Shown here: positions 8,319-17,754 of the stretch, in pieces
Position numbering within the stretch: the stretch's first letter is position 1
How the letters are laid out: every line of letters begins with the position of its first letter
Source of the DNA: Rhizobiales bacterium YIM 77505
GTDB taxonomy: Bacteria; Pseudomonadota; Alphaproteobacteria; Rhizobiales; Beijerinckiaceae
Assembly: GCA_000745135.1 (NCBI GenBank)
Contig: JQNH01000001.1
Location: forward strand, 1,984,001 to 2,048,000
Reading direction: 5' to 3'
Length of the DNA stretch: 64,000 nucleotides
Made by a program: the position numbers and the translations under genes
The notes under the pieces: model-generated
Database searches by the model: none
Seen by the model: only the letters and a program-made list of their open reading frames with translations
Told to the model about the DNA's origin: nothing

Positions 8319-8337
8319 ATGAAAAGGAATAATTTTT
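8319..8337. promoter_or_regulatory. Candidate operator upstream of the hydrolase operon
   Basis: The 13-mer ATGAAAAGGAATA at 8319-8331, followed by an A/T run, lies about 50 bases upstream of the hydrolase start in an otherwise GC-rich gap. The same 13-mer occurs, on the other strand, at 3475-3487 in front of the reductase and NicX-like genes. A shared site at both promoters of the island suggests one regulator. A weaker relative (ATACGAAAAGAATTT, minus strand) lies at 12029-12043. Confidence 0.4.
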
Positions 8338-8360
8338 GACTTGAAGCATTCCGACGGATT

Positions 8361-11300
8361 TCACGCCGCCTGCGCCGGCGCCTCCGCTCTGAGCCTGGCA
8401 AGGAGTTCCCTCTTCCGGCGTTCGACGGCTGCCACGGCCCGTTCCTTGACAGGCCCAAAACCGCGAATCCCTTCGGGCAGGCGCAACAGCTCGAGCATGA
8501 GGGCGACCTGCAGCCGTCCGACGTCCTTGGAGCCAAGGCGCTCCAGGACCTCGTCCATCAGCATCTCGTAATCGGCGATGAGTCGCCGCTCCATACGACG
8601 CTCGGCGGTGTAGCCGAAGAGGTCGAGCGGCGTTCCGCGCAGGCGCTTGAGCTTCGCAAGTCCTTGGAAGACCGGCATCATCCACGGCCCAAACGTCACC
8701 TTGCGTGGTTCTGCCTGCCCAGGGCGCGGGCGGGCGATCAGCGGCGGCGCAAGGTGGAATTTGAGCTTGAACGGCCCCTCGAACTCGCGGGCGATCCGTT
8801 CCGCAAAGCCGGTTTCCGCATAGAGCCGCGCAACCTCATACTCGTCCTTGTAGGCCATGAGCTTGAAGAGGTTTCTGGCGACGGCGGTCGTCAGCGTCTC
8901 CGAGCCGAGCGCGCCCTGCTCGGCCGCGCGCATCGCTTCGACGCGCCGGCGATAGCGCTCGGCATAAGCTGCATCTTGATAGGCGGTGAGGAACGCAAGG
9001 CGTCGCGCAATGACCTCGTCGAGCGTCTCGGCCGGAAGCGGCTCCTCGCCGAGATGGCCGGCGACAAAGGCCTGATCGGCCGCCGCCAGCCGGCCCCAGG
9101 CAAAGGCGCGGCGGTTCTGCTCGACCGCCACGCCGTTGAGCTCGATCGCCCGGTCGACGGCGGCAAACGACACCGGCACGAGCCCGCGCTGCCATGCGAA
9201 GCCGAGCAGCAGCATATTGGCCTGGATGGCATCGCCCACGAGCCGCTCCGCCAAGCGGTGCGCATCGATCGAGGCGTAGGTCGTTTCAGGCGCTGGCGCT
9301 CCCTGCCCGCCCCGGCCGGCTTTCGCCGACTCGGCGCTAAAGGGCGCCGCCGCGCCGGCCTGAGCTCCGGCTGTGGCGGAGGGCGAGGCGCCGATCCGCC
9401 GACGGATCAGCTCTTCGAGGAGGCTCGTGTCCACCTTGGCGTCGGGCTTGCGCAGCATGGCGCCGGTGGGGATTTCGCGCGAGTTGGCGACGACCCGGGT
9501 CTTGCCCTCGCCCATCAGCCCTAAGCCGTCGCGGCTACCAGCAACGACGAGGTCGCAGGCGATGACCGCGTCGGCGCGGCCGTGGTCGATGCGGGCCTGG
9601 TGAAGGATCGAGGGCTCGCGCGCGAGCCGGACATGGGAAAGAACCGCCCCGCCCTTCTGGGCGAAGCCCATGAAGTCGAGCACGCTTGCGGCGCGTCCTT
9701 CGAGATGCGCGGCCATCGCGATGATCGCGCCGATGGTGACGACACCCGTCCCGCCGACGCCGGCCACGACGATCTCATAAGGGTCGCGGCCGATCCCGGC
9801 GAGAGGTTCTGGCAAGGCGGCGGCGCGACCGAAGAGCTCGTCGTTCCCGATTGCGACGCCCGCATGCTTGCGCAGCGAACCACCTTCCACGGTGACGAAG
9901 CTCGGGCAAAAGCCTTTCAGGCACGAGAAGTCCTTGTTGCAGGAGGATTGATCGATCTGCCGCTTGCGGCCGAACTCGGTGTCCACCGGCATCACGGACA
10001 GGCAGTTCGACTTCGACTGGCAATCGCCGCAGCCCTCGCAGACGAGCTCGTTGATCACAACGCGCTTCGGCGGGTCCGGATAGAGCCCCTTCTTACGCTT
10101 ACGCCGCTTCTCGGCGGCGCAGGTCTGGTCGTAGATGAGCGCCGTGACCCCTCTCACCTTGCGTAGCGCGCGCTGAACGGCATCGAGGTCGTCGCGGTGG
10201 CGGATTTCTACCCCCGGCGCAAACGCTGCCGTCCGACCGTATTTCTCGGGCTCATCCGTCACCACGACGGTCCGTCGGACACCCTCTGCCGCAAGAAGAT
10301 GGGTCAGCTGCGGCACCGTCAGCGTGCCGTCCACCGGCTGGCCGCCGGTCATGGCGACGGCGTCGTTGAACAGGATCTTGAAGGTGATGTTGACGCCGGC
10401 GGCCACCGCCTGGCGGATCGCGAGATGGCCGGAGTGGAAATAGGTGCCGTCGCCGAGGTTCTGAAAGACGTGCCCATCGCCTGTGAAAGGCGCACGGCCG
10501 ACCCAGTTCACCCCCTCCGCGCCCATCTGGATCAGGCCGCTCGTGCTGCGATCCATCCAGCTCGCCATGAAATGGCACCCGATGCCGGCGAAGGCCTGGC
10601 TGCCCTCCGGGATCTTCGTGGACGTGTTGTGAGGGCAGCCGGAGCAGAAATAGGCGGTACGGCTCGGCTGATCGGGCGCAAGCGGCTCGACCGGCGCCGC
10701 CTCCGGCACGGCAAGGGCAAGGCCGAGGCGCTCGAGCCGGCCCCTGAGCGCCGGCGCCACCCGCGAGGGGCGGAGCTCTGAATCCGCGCTGATCAAGGGT
10801 GCGCCGCGCTCGTCGCGCTTGCCGACGATGCGCGGGCGCCGCTCCGCCGGAACGTTGTAGAAGAGGTCTTTCAGCTGCGTCTCGACGACGGCCGCCTTCT
10901 CCTCGATGACGAGAACCTCTTCCGCCCCCTCCGCCACCGACCGGATGAGGTCGAAGGCGATGGGGAAGACGAGTCCGATCTTCAGCACTGCGACGCCGGC
11001 GGCCGCCAGCCGATCGGGAGGAAGCCCGCCGACCCGCAGCGCCTCCATGACGTCCCCATGAGCCTTGCCCACCGTCACGATGACGAGCCGGGGATTGGAC
11101 GGCGCGACGACGAGGCGGTCGATCGGGTTCGCGGACGCAAAGGCGCGGACGGCGGCCAGCTTGTGGGCAAGGCGTTGCTCGATGCGCGGGCTCGGCAGAT
11201 CCGGCCAGCGGTAATGCAATCCGCCCGGCGGCGGGGTGAAGTTCGCAGGACGCCGGAACGGCGGTTGTCCGTCGACAAGGAGCGACGCGGCGCCCTCGAC

Positions 11301-11928
11301 GGTTTCAGAGATCGCCTTGAAGCCCACCCATGCCCCGGAAAACCGGGACAGCGCGAAGCCGTAAAGCCCGAAGGGAATGAACTCCGCGACCGAGGCCGGA
11401 TGCAGGATCGGCATGCTCCAGGCGATCATGGCAAGATCGCTCTGGTGGGACATGCTCGAGGACACGCAGCCGTGATCGTCCCCGGCCACGACGAGCACGC
11501 CCCCATGCGGGGACGATCCGTAAGCGTTCCCATGCTTCAGGGCATCCCCGGAGCGGTCGACCCCAGGTCCCTTGCCGTACCACAGCGAGAACACGCCCTG
11601 GACGCTCGCCGTCGGATCGCTCTCCACCTGCTGCGTGCCGAGGATAGCGGTCGCGGCAAGATCCTCGTTGATGGCGGGTTGGAAGCGGATGCGCGCAGCA
11701 TCGAGAAGCGCCTTCGCCCGCCAGAACTCCTGGTCCACCCCCCCCGAGCGGCGAGCCGCGATAGCCTGAGACGAACCCGGCCGTGTTGAGGCCCGCCGCG
11801 CGATCGGCGGCGGCCTGCGCCAGCATGAGGCGGACGAGCGCCTGCGTGCCGGTCATGAACACGCGGCCGTCCGGCCGTTCGTAGCAGTCCTGAAGCCGAT
11901 ACGACCAGTCGATCGTCCTTGCGTCCAT
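8361..11928 (-). CDS. Indolepyruvate ferredoxin oxidoreductase, fused IorA-IorB type, frameshifted in a G8 tract
   Basis: This roughly 1190-codon gene encodes a one-chain 2-ketoacid:ferredoxin oxidoreductase that turns arylpyruvates into arylacetyl-CoA. In order it has the IorA-like N-terminal half, a thiamine-diphosphate region (GDGTYFHSGH), a Cys-rich cluster (VCEGCGDCQ and SSCNKDFSCLKGFC), the IorB gamma-type domain (GVGGTGVVTIGA) and a C-terminal DUF6537 region. The true start is the ATG at 11928, which has a GGGAG/GAGG ribosome site. That frame breaks after GSPLGG at eight C (G on the coding strand), 11738-11745. Removing one base joins it to VDQEFWRAK in the second frame, which runs to 8361. 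So it is either a sequencing slip, a real inactivating frameshift, or slippage. Product phenylacetyl-CoA would feed the paa genes beside it. Confidence 0.88.
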
Positions 11929-12073
11929 GCCTCGCTCCCGCCACGCGCGGAACGCCCCGACGCTGAACGATAAGCGAGACTGTGAGAGGAATGTTCCCTA
12001 TCTTGCCCGCCCCTGAGGGCGACATTAGAAATTCTTTTCGTATGTGATGCCTCTTGCGAAACAGACCGCTTGC

Positions 12074-12541
12074 ATGAACCAAGGCCTCGACGATTTCGAA
12101 CGCAAGATCCTGCGTGCGCTCCAGGAGGATGGGCGGATTGGCATGCAAGAGCTCGCCGACCGTATCGGCCTGTCCGTCTCACCGACTTGGCGGCGGGTGA
12201 AGGCGCTGGAGGAGCGCGGCTACATCACCCGCTATGCGGCCCTCCTCAACCCTGAGAAGATCGGCGTCCCCGAATGCGTCTTTGCCCATGTGACCCTGAT
12301 CAAGCACGACCGGGCGGGGATTGCCGAGTTCGAGGAGGCCATCGCCCATCGGCCCGAGGTCATGGAGTGCTTTGCGACCACAGGCGATGCCGACTATCTC
12401 CTTCGCGTCGTCGTGCCGAACACCCGCGCCTATGAGCGGTTCCTCGAAGAGGCCATCTTCACGCGGCCCGTGGTCCAACATGTGCGGTCGAACTTCGCCC
12501 TGCGCCAGGTGAAGTTCACCGTGGCGCTGCCGATCGCATGA
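12074..12541 (+). CDS. Lrp/AsnC family transcriptional regulator
   Basis: A 155-residue regulator with an N-terminal helix-turn-helix (LDDFERKILRALQEDGR through SVSPTWRRVKALEERGYI) and a C-terminal RAM/ACT-like ligand domain, the usual Lrp layout. I start at ATG 12074, five residues before the conserved start of the HTH; the GTG at 12044 and ATG at 12047 are in frame but would add residues not typical of the family. It diverges from the indolepyruvate oxidoreductase, so it probably controls that gene in response to an aromatic amino acid or its keto acid. Its stop overlaps the paaX start by 4 bases, which ties amino acid sensing to phenylacetate control. The ligand is inferred from context. 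Confidence 0.85.
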   Translation: MNQGLDDFERKILRALQEDGRIGMQELADRIGLSVSPTWRRVKALEERGYITRYAALLNPEKIGVPECVFAHVTLIKHDRAGIAEFEEAIAHRPEVMECFATTGDADYLLRVVVPNTRAYERFLEEAIFTRPVVQHVRSNFALRQVKFTVALPIA

Positions 12542-13431
12542 TCCCGTCGCCCGTTATTCCGGGGGCGAGCGAAGCGAGGAACCCGCTCGTCTCCCGTATC
12601 ATCCAGGCGCTGAAGCCGCCCGCCGCCTGGTCGCTCATCATCACCATCTACGGCGATGCGGTGGTGCCGCGAGGCGGCTCCCTGTGGCTTGGCGTGCTCC
12701 TCGAGATCATGGCGGGGTTCGGGATCGGCGGCGGCGTGGTGCGCACCGCCATGTCCCGTCTTGCAAGCGACGGCTGGCTCGAGCGCACCCGCGTCGGCCG
12801 CAACAGCTTCTATCGCTTGGCGCCGAAAGGACGGGCCGTTTTCGAGGCGGCCACTGAGCGGATCTATTTCGCCCCGCCGCATCCCTGGGACGGCCGCCTG
12901 CGGATCGCCGTTCTCGCCGACGGCAACGACCGCTCCTCCCAGCGCGAGGCGCTGACGAGCCTCGGCTACGGGCAGCTTGCGCCGGGCGTCCTCATTGGCC
13001 TCGATGAAACCGAGGCGCGCAACGGCGTTGTCACCCTCACCGCGGCGGATGTCTCCGAGGCGGATGGGCGGCGTCTTGCGGCGCGCGCCTGGCCCCTCGA
13101 GCGGATCGCGGACGGCTATCGGCGCTTCGAGCAGGTGTTTGGACAGGTGCAGGTGGATGGATCCAGCCTTTCCGAGCTCGACAGCCTTCTCCTGCGCGTT
13201 CTCCTCGTTCACGAGTACCGGCGCATCATCCTGCGCGATCCCCTGCTGCCGAAGGCGCTCCTGCCTGACGACTGGCCCGGGCACGAGGCCCGGACCCTCT
13301 GCGCCAAGCTCTACCGCGCCCTCATCCCGCCCTCCGAGCAGTGGCTGGACGCCCATGGCAGCAACGAGACCGGACCGCTCCCGCCCCCCGATCGCCGCTT
13401 CCGGCAGCGCTTCGCCCAAGACCTTGCCTGA
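12538..13431 (+). CDS. paaX: PaaX family transcriptional repressor of phenylacetate genes
   Basis: The 297-residue protein matches PaaX, the GntR-like winged-helix repressor released by phenylacetyl-CoA. The N-terminal region LIITIYGDAVVPRGG, followed by the HTH around VVRTAMSRLASDGWLERTR, is characteristic. A central domain and a C-terminal region (RVLLVHEYRRIILRDPLLP) complete the family pattern. Length is normal (E. coli PaaX is 316 residues). It is translationally coupled to the Lrp gene and sits directly before paaA, where an inverted repeat overlaps a likely promoter. The first 20 residues are weakly conserved and a later start is possible. Confidence 0.92.
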   Translation: MIPSPVIPGASEARNPLVSRIIQALKPPAAWSLIITIYGDAVVPRGGSLWLGVLLEIMAGFGIGGGVVRTAMSRLASDGWLERTRVGRNSFYRLAPKGRAVFEAATERIYFAPPHPWDGRLRIAVLADGNDRSSQREALTSLGYGQLAPGVLIGLDETEARNGVVTLTAADVSEADGRRLAARAWPLERIADGYRRFEQVFGQVQVDGSSLSELDSLLLRVLLVHEYRRIILRDPLLPKALLPDDWPGHEARTLCAKLYRALIPPSEQWLDAHGSNETGPLPPPDRRFRQRFAQDLA

Positions 13432-13441
13432 GCCGTGTCTC

Positions 13442-13459
13442 GGCCGGCGCCTTCCGGCC
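13442..13459 (+). terminator. GC hairpin after paaX
   Basis: GGCCGG (13442-13447) and CCGGCC (13454-13459) form a perfect 6-base stem with a 6-base loop just after the paaX stop codon. There is no T run, so it is at best a weak or Rho-assisted terminator separating lrp-paaX from the paaA transcript. Confidence 0.35.
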
Positions 13460-13462
13460 GGA

Positions 13463-13510
13463 ATATGTTACAGAAAATCTTGAAAAGAGCGCGAGTCCGT
13501 GACATATAGT
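13463..13510 (+). promoter_or_regulatory. Likely paaA promoter with inverted-repeat operator
   Basis: ATATGTTAC (13463-13471) and GTGACATAT (13499-13507) form an inverted repeat with one mismatch. Between them TTGAAA (13480-13485) resembles a -35 box. CATATA (13503-13508) at 17-base spacing, or TATAGT (13505-13510) at 19, could be the -10. The right half-site thus overlaps the -10 region, as expected for repression by PaaX, whose known sites also contain TGTGA-like half-sites. The assignment to PaaX is inference from position. Confidence 0.5.
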
Positions 13511-13536
13511 GCCGGTCTAGGGAGCATCATGCGGCC

Positions 13537-14538
13537 ATGTACACGCAGGCCCTGAACACCAAGGAAACCCTTCGGCCGGTGGCGCCCGAAGATATGGAGC
13601 GGGAAGCCCGCTTTCAGGCGCGCATCGACGCTGAGGAGAAGATCGAGCCCAACGACTGGATGCCCGAGGGCTACCGGCGCACGTTGGCGCGGCAGATTTC
13701 CCAGCACGCCCATTCCGAGATCGTCGGCATGCTGCCGGAGGGCAACTGGATCACCCGCGCGCCCACGCTTCGGCGCAAGGCCGCCCTCCTCGCCAAGGTG
13801 CAGGACGAGGGTGGGCACGGGCTCTACCTCTACGCCGCGGCCGAGACGCTCGGCATCTCGCGGGAGGAGTACGTCGAACAGCTCCTCTCAGGCAGGGCCA
13901 AGTATTCGTCGATCTTCAACTATCCGACGCTGACCTGGGCCGATATCGGCGCCATCGGCTGGCTGGTCGACGGGGCGGCGATCATGAACCAGATCCCGCT
14001 CTGCCGCTGCTCCTATGGGCCCTATGCGCGGGCCATGATCCGCATCTGCAAGGAGGAGAGCTTCCACCAGCGCCAGGGCTACGAGATCATGCTGACCCTC
14101 TGCCGCGGCACGCCCGAGCAGAAGGCGATGGCGCAGGATGCGCTGAACCGCTGGTGGTGGCCGTCGCTGATGATGTTCGGCCCCTCCGACAAGGACAGCC
14201 AGCACTCCGACCAGTCGATGCGCTGGAAGATCAAGCGCTTCTCGAACGACGAGCTGCGCCAGAAGTTCGTGGACGCGACGGTGCCGCAGGGCCTGTATCT
14301 TGGCCTCACCTTCCCGGACCCCGACCTCAAGTTCAACGAGGCCACCGGCCATTGGGAATTCGGTGAAATCGACTGGAGCGAGTTCAAGAACGTGATCGCG
14401 GGTAACGGCCCGTGCAACAAGCAGCGCATGAAGCAGCGCCGCAAGGCCCATGAGGAAGGCGCCTGGGTCCGCGAGGCGGCGCTGGCCTATGCGCAAAAGC
14501 GCAAGGCCCGCCGCGAGCAGAGGGCGCAGGCGGCGTGA
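13537..14538 (+). CDS. paaA: Phenylacetyl-CoA epoxidase catalytic subunit PaaA
   Basis: The 333-residue protein is the diiron subunit of the PaaABCE epoxidase, which turns phenylacetyl-CoA into the 1,2-epoxide. The first part (RIEPNDW-like [50 protein letters not shown]) and the [10 protein letters not shown] motif are PaaA signatures. They carry the carboxylate/histidine ligands of the diiron centre. It begins the paaABCDE operon, downstream of a promoter-like region with an inverted repeat. Length fits the family (E. coli 309; alphaproteobacterial forms are slightly longer). Confidence 0.96.
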   Translation: MYTQALNTKETLRPVAPEDMEREARFQARIDAEEKIEPNDWMPEGYRRTLARQISQHAHSEIVGMLPEGNWITRAPTLRRKAALLAKVQDEGGHGLYLYAAAETLGISREEYVEQLLSGRAKYSSIFNYPTLTWADIGAIGWLVDGAAIMNQIPLCRCSYGPYARAMIRICKEESFHQRQGYEIMLTLCRGTPEQKAMAQDALNRWWWPSLMMFGPSDKDSQHSDQSMRWKIKRFSNDELRQKFVDATVPQGLYLGLTFPDPDLKFNEATGHWEFGEIDWSEFKNVIAGNGPCNKQRMKQRRKAHEEGAWVREAALAYAQKRKARREQRAQAA

Positions 14539-14668
14539 GTTGGATGCGTCTTCCCGGACGGGCCTTCAGGCGCGATCCGGGAGTATGTGATGAGCAGCGC
14601 CCTCTTTGAAGAACGATCCCTGCTCCGCGCGCCTGCGGCGCGTCGGTTGGGATAACGAGGTGTTCGCG

Positions 14669-14956
14669 ATGTCAGAACCGAAGCTGCCCCTTTGGGAGGT
14701 GTTCATCCGCTCCCGCAACGGGCTTGCCCACAAGCATGTGGGATCGCTCCACGCGGCGGATGCGGAGATGGCCCTTCAGAACGCGCGGGACGTATACACG
14801 CGGCGCGGCGAAGGGCTGTCGATCTGGGTGGTGCCGTCGAGCGCCATCGTCGCCTCCGACCCGCAGGAGAAGGACGTCCTCTTCGAGCCGACTGCCTCGA
14901 AGATCTACCGCCACCCGACCTTCTACGAGGTGCCGGAGGAAGTGGGACATATGTGA
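14669..14956 (+). CDS. paaB: Phenylacetyl-CoA epoxidase subunit PaaB
   Basis: A 95-residue small subunit that bridges PaaAC units of the epoxidase complex. Recognisable segments are LPLWEVFIRSRNGLAHKHVGS near the start, ALQNARDVYTRRGEG, and SIWVVPSSAI. The ATG at 14669 has a GAGG ribosome site and matches the family start; the frame is open upstream but that stretch is intergenic. It lies 130 bases after paaA, a gap that contains a CCCGGA/TCCGGG hairpin. Confidence 0.94.
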   Translation: MSEPKLPLWEVFIRSRNGLAHKHVGSLHAADAEMALQNARDVYTRRGEGLSIWVVPSSAIVASDPQEKDVLFEPTASKIYRHPTFYEVPEEVGHM

Positions 14957-15122
14957 TGTGCGCGAACCTCTCCGGAGGGAGAGGTCGAGACCGCAGCAGC
15001 CGTCAAGGCGAGGAGCGCGTCGTTTCCTAGCGGGGCTCTCCCCCCATCGGCAAGTATCGCCGGCTAGCTTTTCGCCCTGTGGGAGAAGGCACTCGCGCTG
15101 CATCGGAGAGGTCAGGAGAGCC
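14957..15122. repeat. Intergenic hairpin repeat between paaB and paaC
   Basis: This 166-base gap contains ACCTCTCC (14966-14973) paired with GGAGAGGT (14978-14985), and further CTCTCCCC-type and GTGGGAGAAGG-type pieces. It belongs to the dispersed CTCTCCCC/GGGGAGAG repeat family also seen near 24.0-24.2 kb and 35.7-36.2 kb. I see no gene in it. In mid-operon it could stabilise or process the mRNA. Confidence 0.55.
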
Positions 15123-15893
15123 ATGACGACCATCACCGTCGCCGACATCCCGCTCGTGCAATACGCGTTGCGGCTCGCCGACAACGCGCTGGTGCTCGGT
15201 CATCGCCTTTCCGAGTGGTGCGGCCATGCGCCGATGCTGGAAGAGGACATCGCGCTCGCCAACATCGCCCTCGACCTGATCGGCCAGGCGCGAATGCTCT
15301 ACACCTATGCCGGCGAGGTCGAGGGAGCGGGCCGTGACGAGGACCAGCTCGCCTATCTCAGAGACGCGCCCCAATACCGGAACGTTCTTCTCGTCGAGCA
15401 ACCGAATGGGGATTTCGCCGTCACCATCGTCCGGCAGTTCCTCTACTCCGCCTTCATGCTCCCCTTCTGGCGAAGGATGAAGGAATCAAAGGACGAGACG
15501 CTGGCTGCGATTGCCGCCAAGGCTGAAAAGGAAGTCGCCTATCACCTGCGCCATTCGGCCGAGTGGGTCGTCCGGCTTGGGGACGGCACGGACGAAAGCC
15601 ATCGCCGCGCCCAGGAGGCGCTCGACGACCTGTGGATATATACGGGCGAGCTCTTCGAGACGGACGACGTCGAGCGGGCCCTGATCGAGGCCGGAATCGC
15701 GGTCGATCCCGCGTCCCTTCGCGAGGAATGGAGCCGGACCGTCGACGAGGTGCTGAACGAGGCCACGCTCACGCGCCCGGCCGATGGCTGGATGCAGACC
15801 GGCGGGCGCTCGGGCCGTCACTCCGAACACCTCGGCTACATTCTCGCCGACCTCCAGTTCCTCCAGCGCGCCTATCCGGGAGCCACGTGGTGA
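15123..15893 (+). CDS. paaC: Phenylacetyl-CoA epoxidase structural subunit PaaC
   Basis: The 256-residue protein is PaaC, a ferritin-fold partner of PaaA without a full diiron site. Signatures are QYALRLADNALVLGHRLSEWCGHAP, DIALANIALDLIGQAR, the QPNGDFAVTIVRQFLYS segment and HLRHSAEWVVRLGDGT. The ATG at 15123 follows an AGGAGAGCC ribosome site; the frame is open upstream only because of GC-rich DNA. Length matches the family (E. coli 248). paaD starts 2 bases after its stop, or overlaps it if the GTG at 15890 is used. Confidence 0.95.
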   Translation: MTTITVADIPLVQYALRLADNALVLGHRLSEWCGHAPMLEEDIALANIALDLIGQARMLYTYAGEVEGAGRDEDQLAYLRDAPQYRNVLLVEQPNGDFAVTIVRQFLYSAFMLPFWRRMKESKDETLAAIAAKAEKEVAYHLRHSAEWVVRLGDGTDESHRRAQEALDDLWIYTGELFETDDVERALIEAGIAVDPASLREEWSRTVDEVLNEATLTRPADGWMQTGGRSGRHSEHLGYILADLQFLQRAYPGATW

Positions 15894-15895
15894 GC

Positions 15896-16519
15896 ATGTT
15901 GCTCAGCCAGAAACGCGGCGCCCCTTCCACCCCTGCGGTGGAGGCGTCACCGAAGGCGACGGAGGGCGGTCGGCAAAGTCCGAGGGCCGTCTTGCCCGGT
16001 GAGGTGGACCGCTCCGTGCCATGCAACGCCGACCCGAATGATCCCGTGAGCCGCGCGCGGGCGGCCGCCGCGGCGGTCGTGGACCCCGAGATTCCCGTGC
16101 TCACCATCGAGGATCTCGGCGTCCTGCGCAACGTATCGATCGGAGAGGACGGGGTGGTCGAGGTGGCCATTACGCCGACCTATTCCGGCTGCCCGGCCAT
16201 GAACATGATCGCGGTCGAGGTGGCGCTCGCTCTGGAGAAGGCGGGCTTCCCGGGAGCCAGGGTCAAGACGGTGCTGTCGCCTGCCTGGACCACCGACTGG
16301 ATGTCGGAGGCGGGTCGCCGCAAGCTGGCGGAGTATGGCATCGCCCCGCCGAAGCCCAAGGCTGGGCGCCAGGCACTGTTCGGCGTCGAAGAGGTTGCCT
16401 GCCCGCGCTGCGGCTCAGCGGACACGGAGCGCGTCGCCGAGTTCGGCTCAACCGCCTGCAAGGCGCTCTGGCGCTGCCGGACCTGCCGCGAACCGTTCGA
16501 CTATTTCAAGTGCCTATGA
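15896..16519 (+). CDS. paaD: Phenylacetate degradation protein PaaD with an unusual N-terminal extension
   Basis: PaaD is needed to mature or repair the epoxidase; it belongs to the DUF59/MIP18 iron-sulfur assembly family. Residues about 50-140 form the DUF59 domain (VVDPEIPVLTIEDLGVLR, then TPTYSGCPAM with the conserved Cys). A C-terminal zinc-ribbon follows (CPRCGS ... CRTC). With the ATG at 15896 the protein has 207 residues, some 40 more than usual. The extra N-terminal 45 residues are Ser/Pro/Arg-rich, read through hairpin-rich repeat-like DNA, and show no conserved pattern. The real start may be an in-frame GTG near 16005, or the extension may be a repeat absorbed into the gene. Confidence 0.9.
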   Translation: MLLSQKRGAPSTPAVEASPKATEGGRQSPRAVLPGEVDRSVPCNADPNDPVSRARAAAAAVVDPEIPVLTIEDLGVLRNVSIGEDGVVEVAITPTYSGCPAMNMIAVEVALALEKAGFPGARVKTVLSPAWTTDWMSEAGRRKLAEYGIAPPKPKAGRQALFGVEEVACPRCGSADTERVAEFGSTACKALWRCRTCREPFDYFKCL

Positions 16520-16635
16520 TGAGCGCCGGCGCTTGTCATCACCAGGCTTGGCCCGGTGATCCCCGACGGAGTCCTTTCCCGTCGAGGTGGCCGGGCTTGG
16601 TCCGGCCGTGACGATGCAGCATGAGTTGAGCTCCC
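16520..16635. repeat. Hairpin repeat between paaD and paaE
   Basis: The gap holds a stem formed by ATCACC (16538-16543) and GGTGAT (16555-16560), with further G-C pairs inside, followed by a second similar unit with GGGCTTGGTCCGG. Such paired GGCTTGGCCCGG-type elements are common intergenic repeats in Hyphomicrobiales. No coding content is seen. Confidence 0.45.
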
Positions 16636-17712
16636 ATGTCCGCACACTTCCACCCGCTGACAATCAAGGATGTGCGCCGCGAGACGGCGGATGCGGTGTC
16701 GATCGCTTTCGCCGTTCCCGACGAGCTGAAGGACGCCTACCGCTTCACGCCCGGCCAGTTCCTGACCCTGCGCTCGAAGCGCGACGGCGAGGAGCTGCGG
16801 CGCTCCTACTCCATCTGCTCCGGGCTCGACGACGGCGAGCTGCGCGTGGCGGTCAAGCGCATTGAAGGCGGGCGCTTCTCGAGCTTCGTCCACGAGGGTC
16901 TCAAGCCGGGAGAGACGATCGAGGTGATGACCCCGATGGGCCGCTTCGGAATCGCGCCGGACCCGGCGGCCTCGCGCACCTATGTCGGCCTTGCCTGCGG
17001 CTCCGGCATCACGCCGATCATGTCCATCGTGAAATCGGTGCTCGCCCGCGAGCCGAAGAGCCGTTTCTTCCTCTTCTACGGCAATCGGACGACGAGCAGC
17101 ATCATCTTCCGGGAGGCGCTGGAGGACCTGAAGGACCGCTTTGTGGACCGCCTGTCGGTTTTCCATGTCCTCTCCCGGGAGGCGCAGGACATCTCCATCC
17201 TCAACGGCCACCTGAACGGCGAGAAGGTCAAACTCTTGCTGCGCACCATCGTGCCGGTCGAGACCGTCGACCACGCCTTCATCTGCGGCCCCGAGGCGAT
17301 GATCGACGAGGCGGAGGCGGCCTTGAAGGCGATGGGCATGGACCCGCATCGCATTCATGTGGAGCGCTTCACGCCGGCCGAGGCCGGGGCAGGCCGGCCC
17401 GCGCCGCGGATCGCGCCGGCGGATGCCACACCCACCGCCACGGCCGAGATCATTCTCGACGGCAGCCGCCAGAGCTTCCCCGTGGCGGAGGGCGAGGCGA
17501 TCGTCGATGCGGCGCTCCGCGCCGGTCTCGACCTGCCCTATTCCTGCAAGGGCGGCATGTGCTGCACCTGCCGCGCCAAGGTCGTCGAGGGAGAGGTGGA
17601 GCTCCTGCAGAACTACTCCCTGGAGCCCTGGGAGATCGAGGCAGGCTACACCCTGACCTGCCAAGCGGTGCCGCGCAGCCGGCGCGTGGTGGTGGACTAC
17701 GATCAGGTATAA
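16636..17712 (+). CDS. paaE: Phenylacetyl-CoA epoxidase reductase PaaE
   Basis: The 358-residue reductase passes electrons from NADPH to the PaaABC epoxidase. It has an FAD domain (RFTPGQFLTLR, LRRSYSICS), an NADP domain (GLACGSGITPIMSI, FFLFYGNRTT, FICGPEAMI), and a C-terminal plant-type 2Fe-2S ferredoxin domain. The iron-sulfur ligands are in YSCKGGMCCTCRAKV and a later LTCQAV. This order and the length match PaaE (E. coli 356). It closes the paaABCDE operon and is followed by a strong hairpin. Confidence 0.96.
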   Translation: MSAHFHPLTIKDVRRETADAVSIAFAVPDELKDAYRFTPGQFLTLRSKRDGEELRRSYSICSGLDDGELRVAVKRIEGGRFSSFVHEGLKPGETIEVMTPMGRFGIAPDPAASRTYVGLACGSGITPIMSIVKSVLAREPKSRFFLFYGNRTTSSIIFREALEDLKDRFVDRLSVFHVLSREAQDISILNGHLNGEKVKLLLRTIVPVETVDHAFICGPEAMIDEAEAALKAMGMDPHRIHVERFTPAEAGAGRPAPRIAPADATPTATAEIILDGSRQSFPVAEGEAIVDAALRAGLDLPYSCKGGMCCTCRAKVVEGEVELLQNYSLEPWEIEAGYTLTCQAVPRSRRVVVDYDQV

Positions 17713-17734
17713 GGCGCGCCTCCATGGGCGCGCC
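17713..17734. terminator. Bidirectional hairpin between paaE and the tetR gene
   Basis: GGCGCGCC (17713-17720) pairs perfectly with GGCGCGCC (17727-17734) across a 6-base loop, directly after the paaE stop and between two convergent genes. There is no T tract on either strand, so termination would rely on the stem or on Rho. Confidence 0.5.
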
Positions 17735-17754
17735 CGGATGACGGCGGAGCATCC

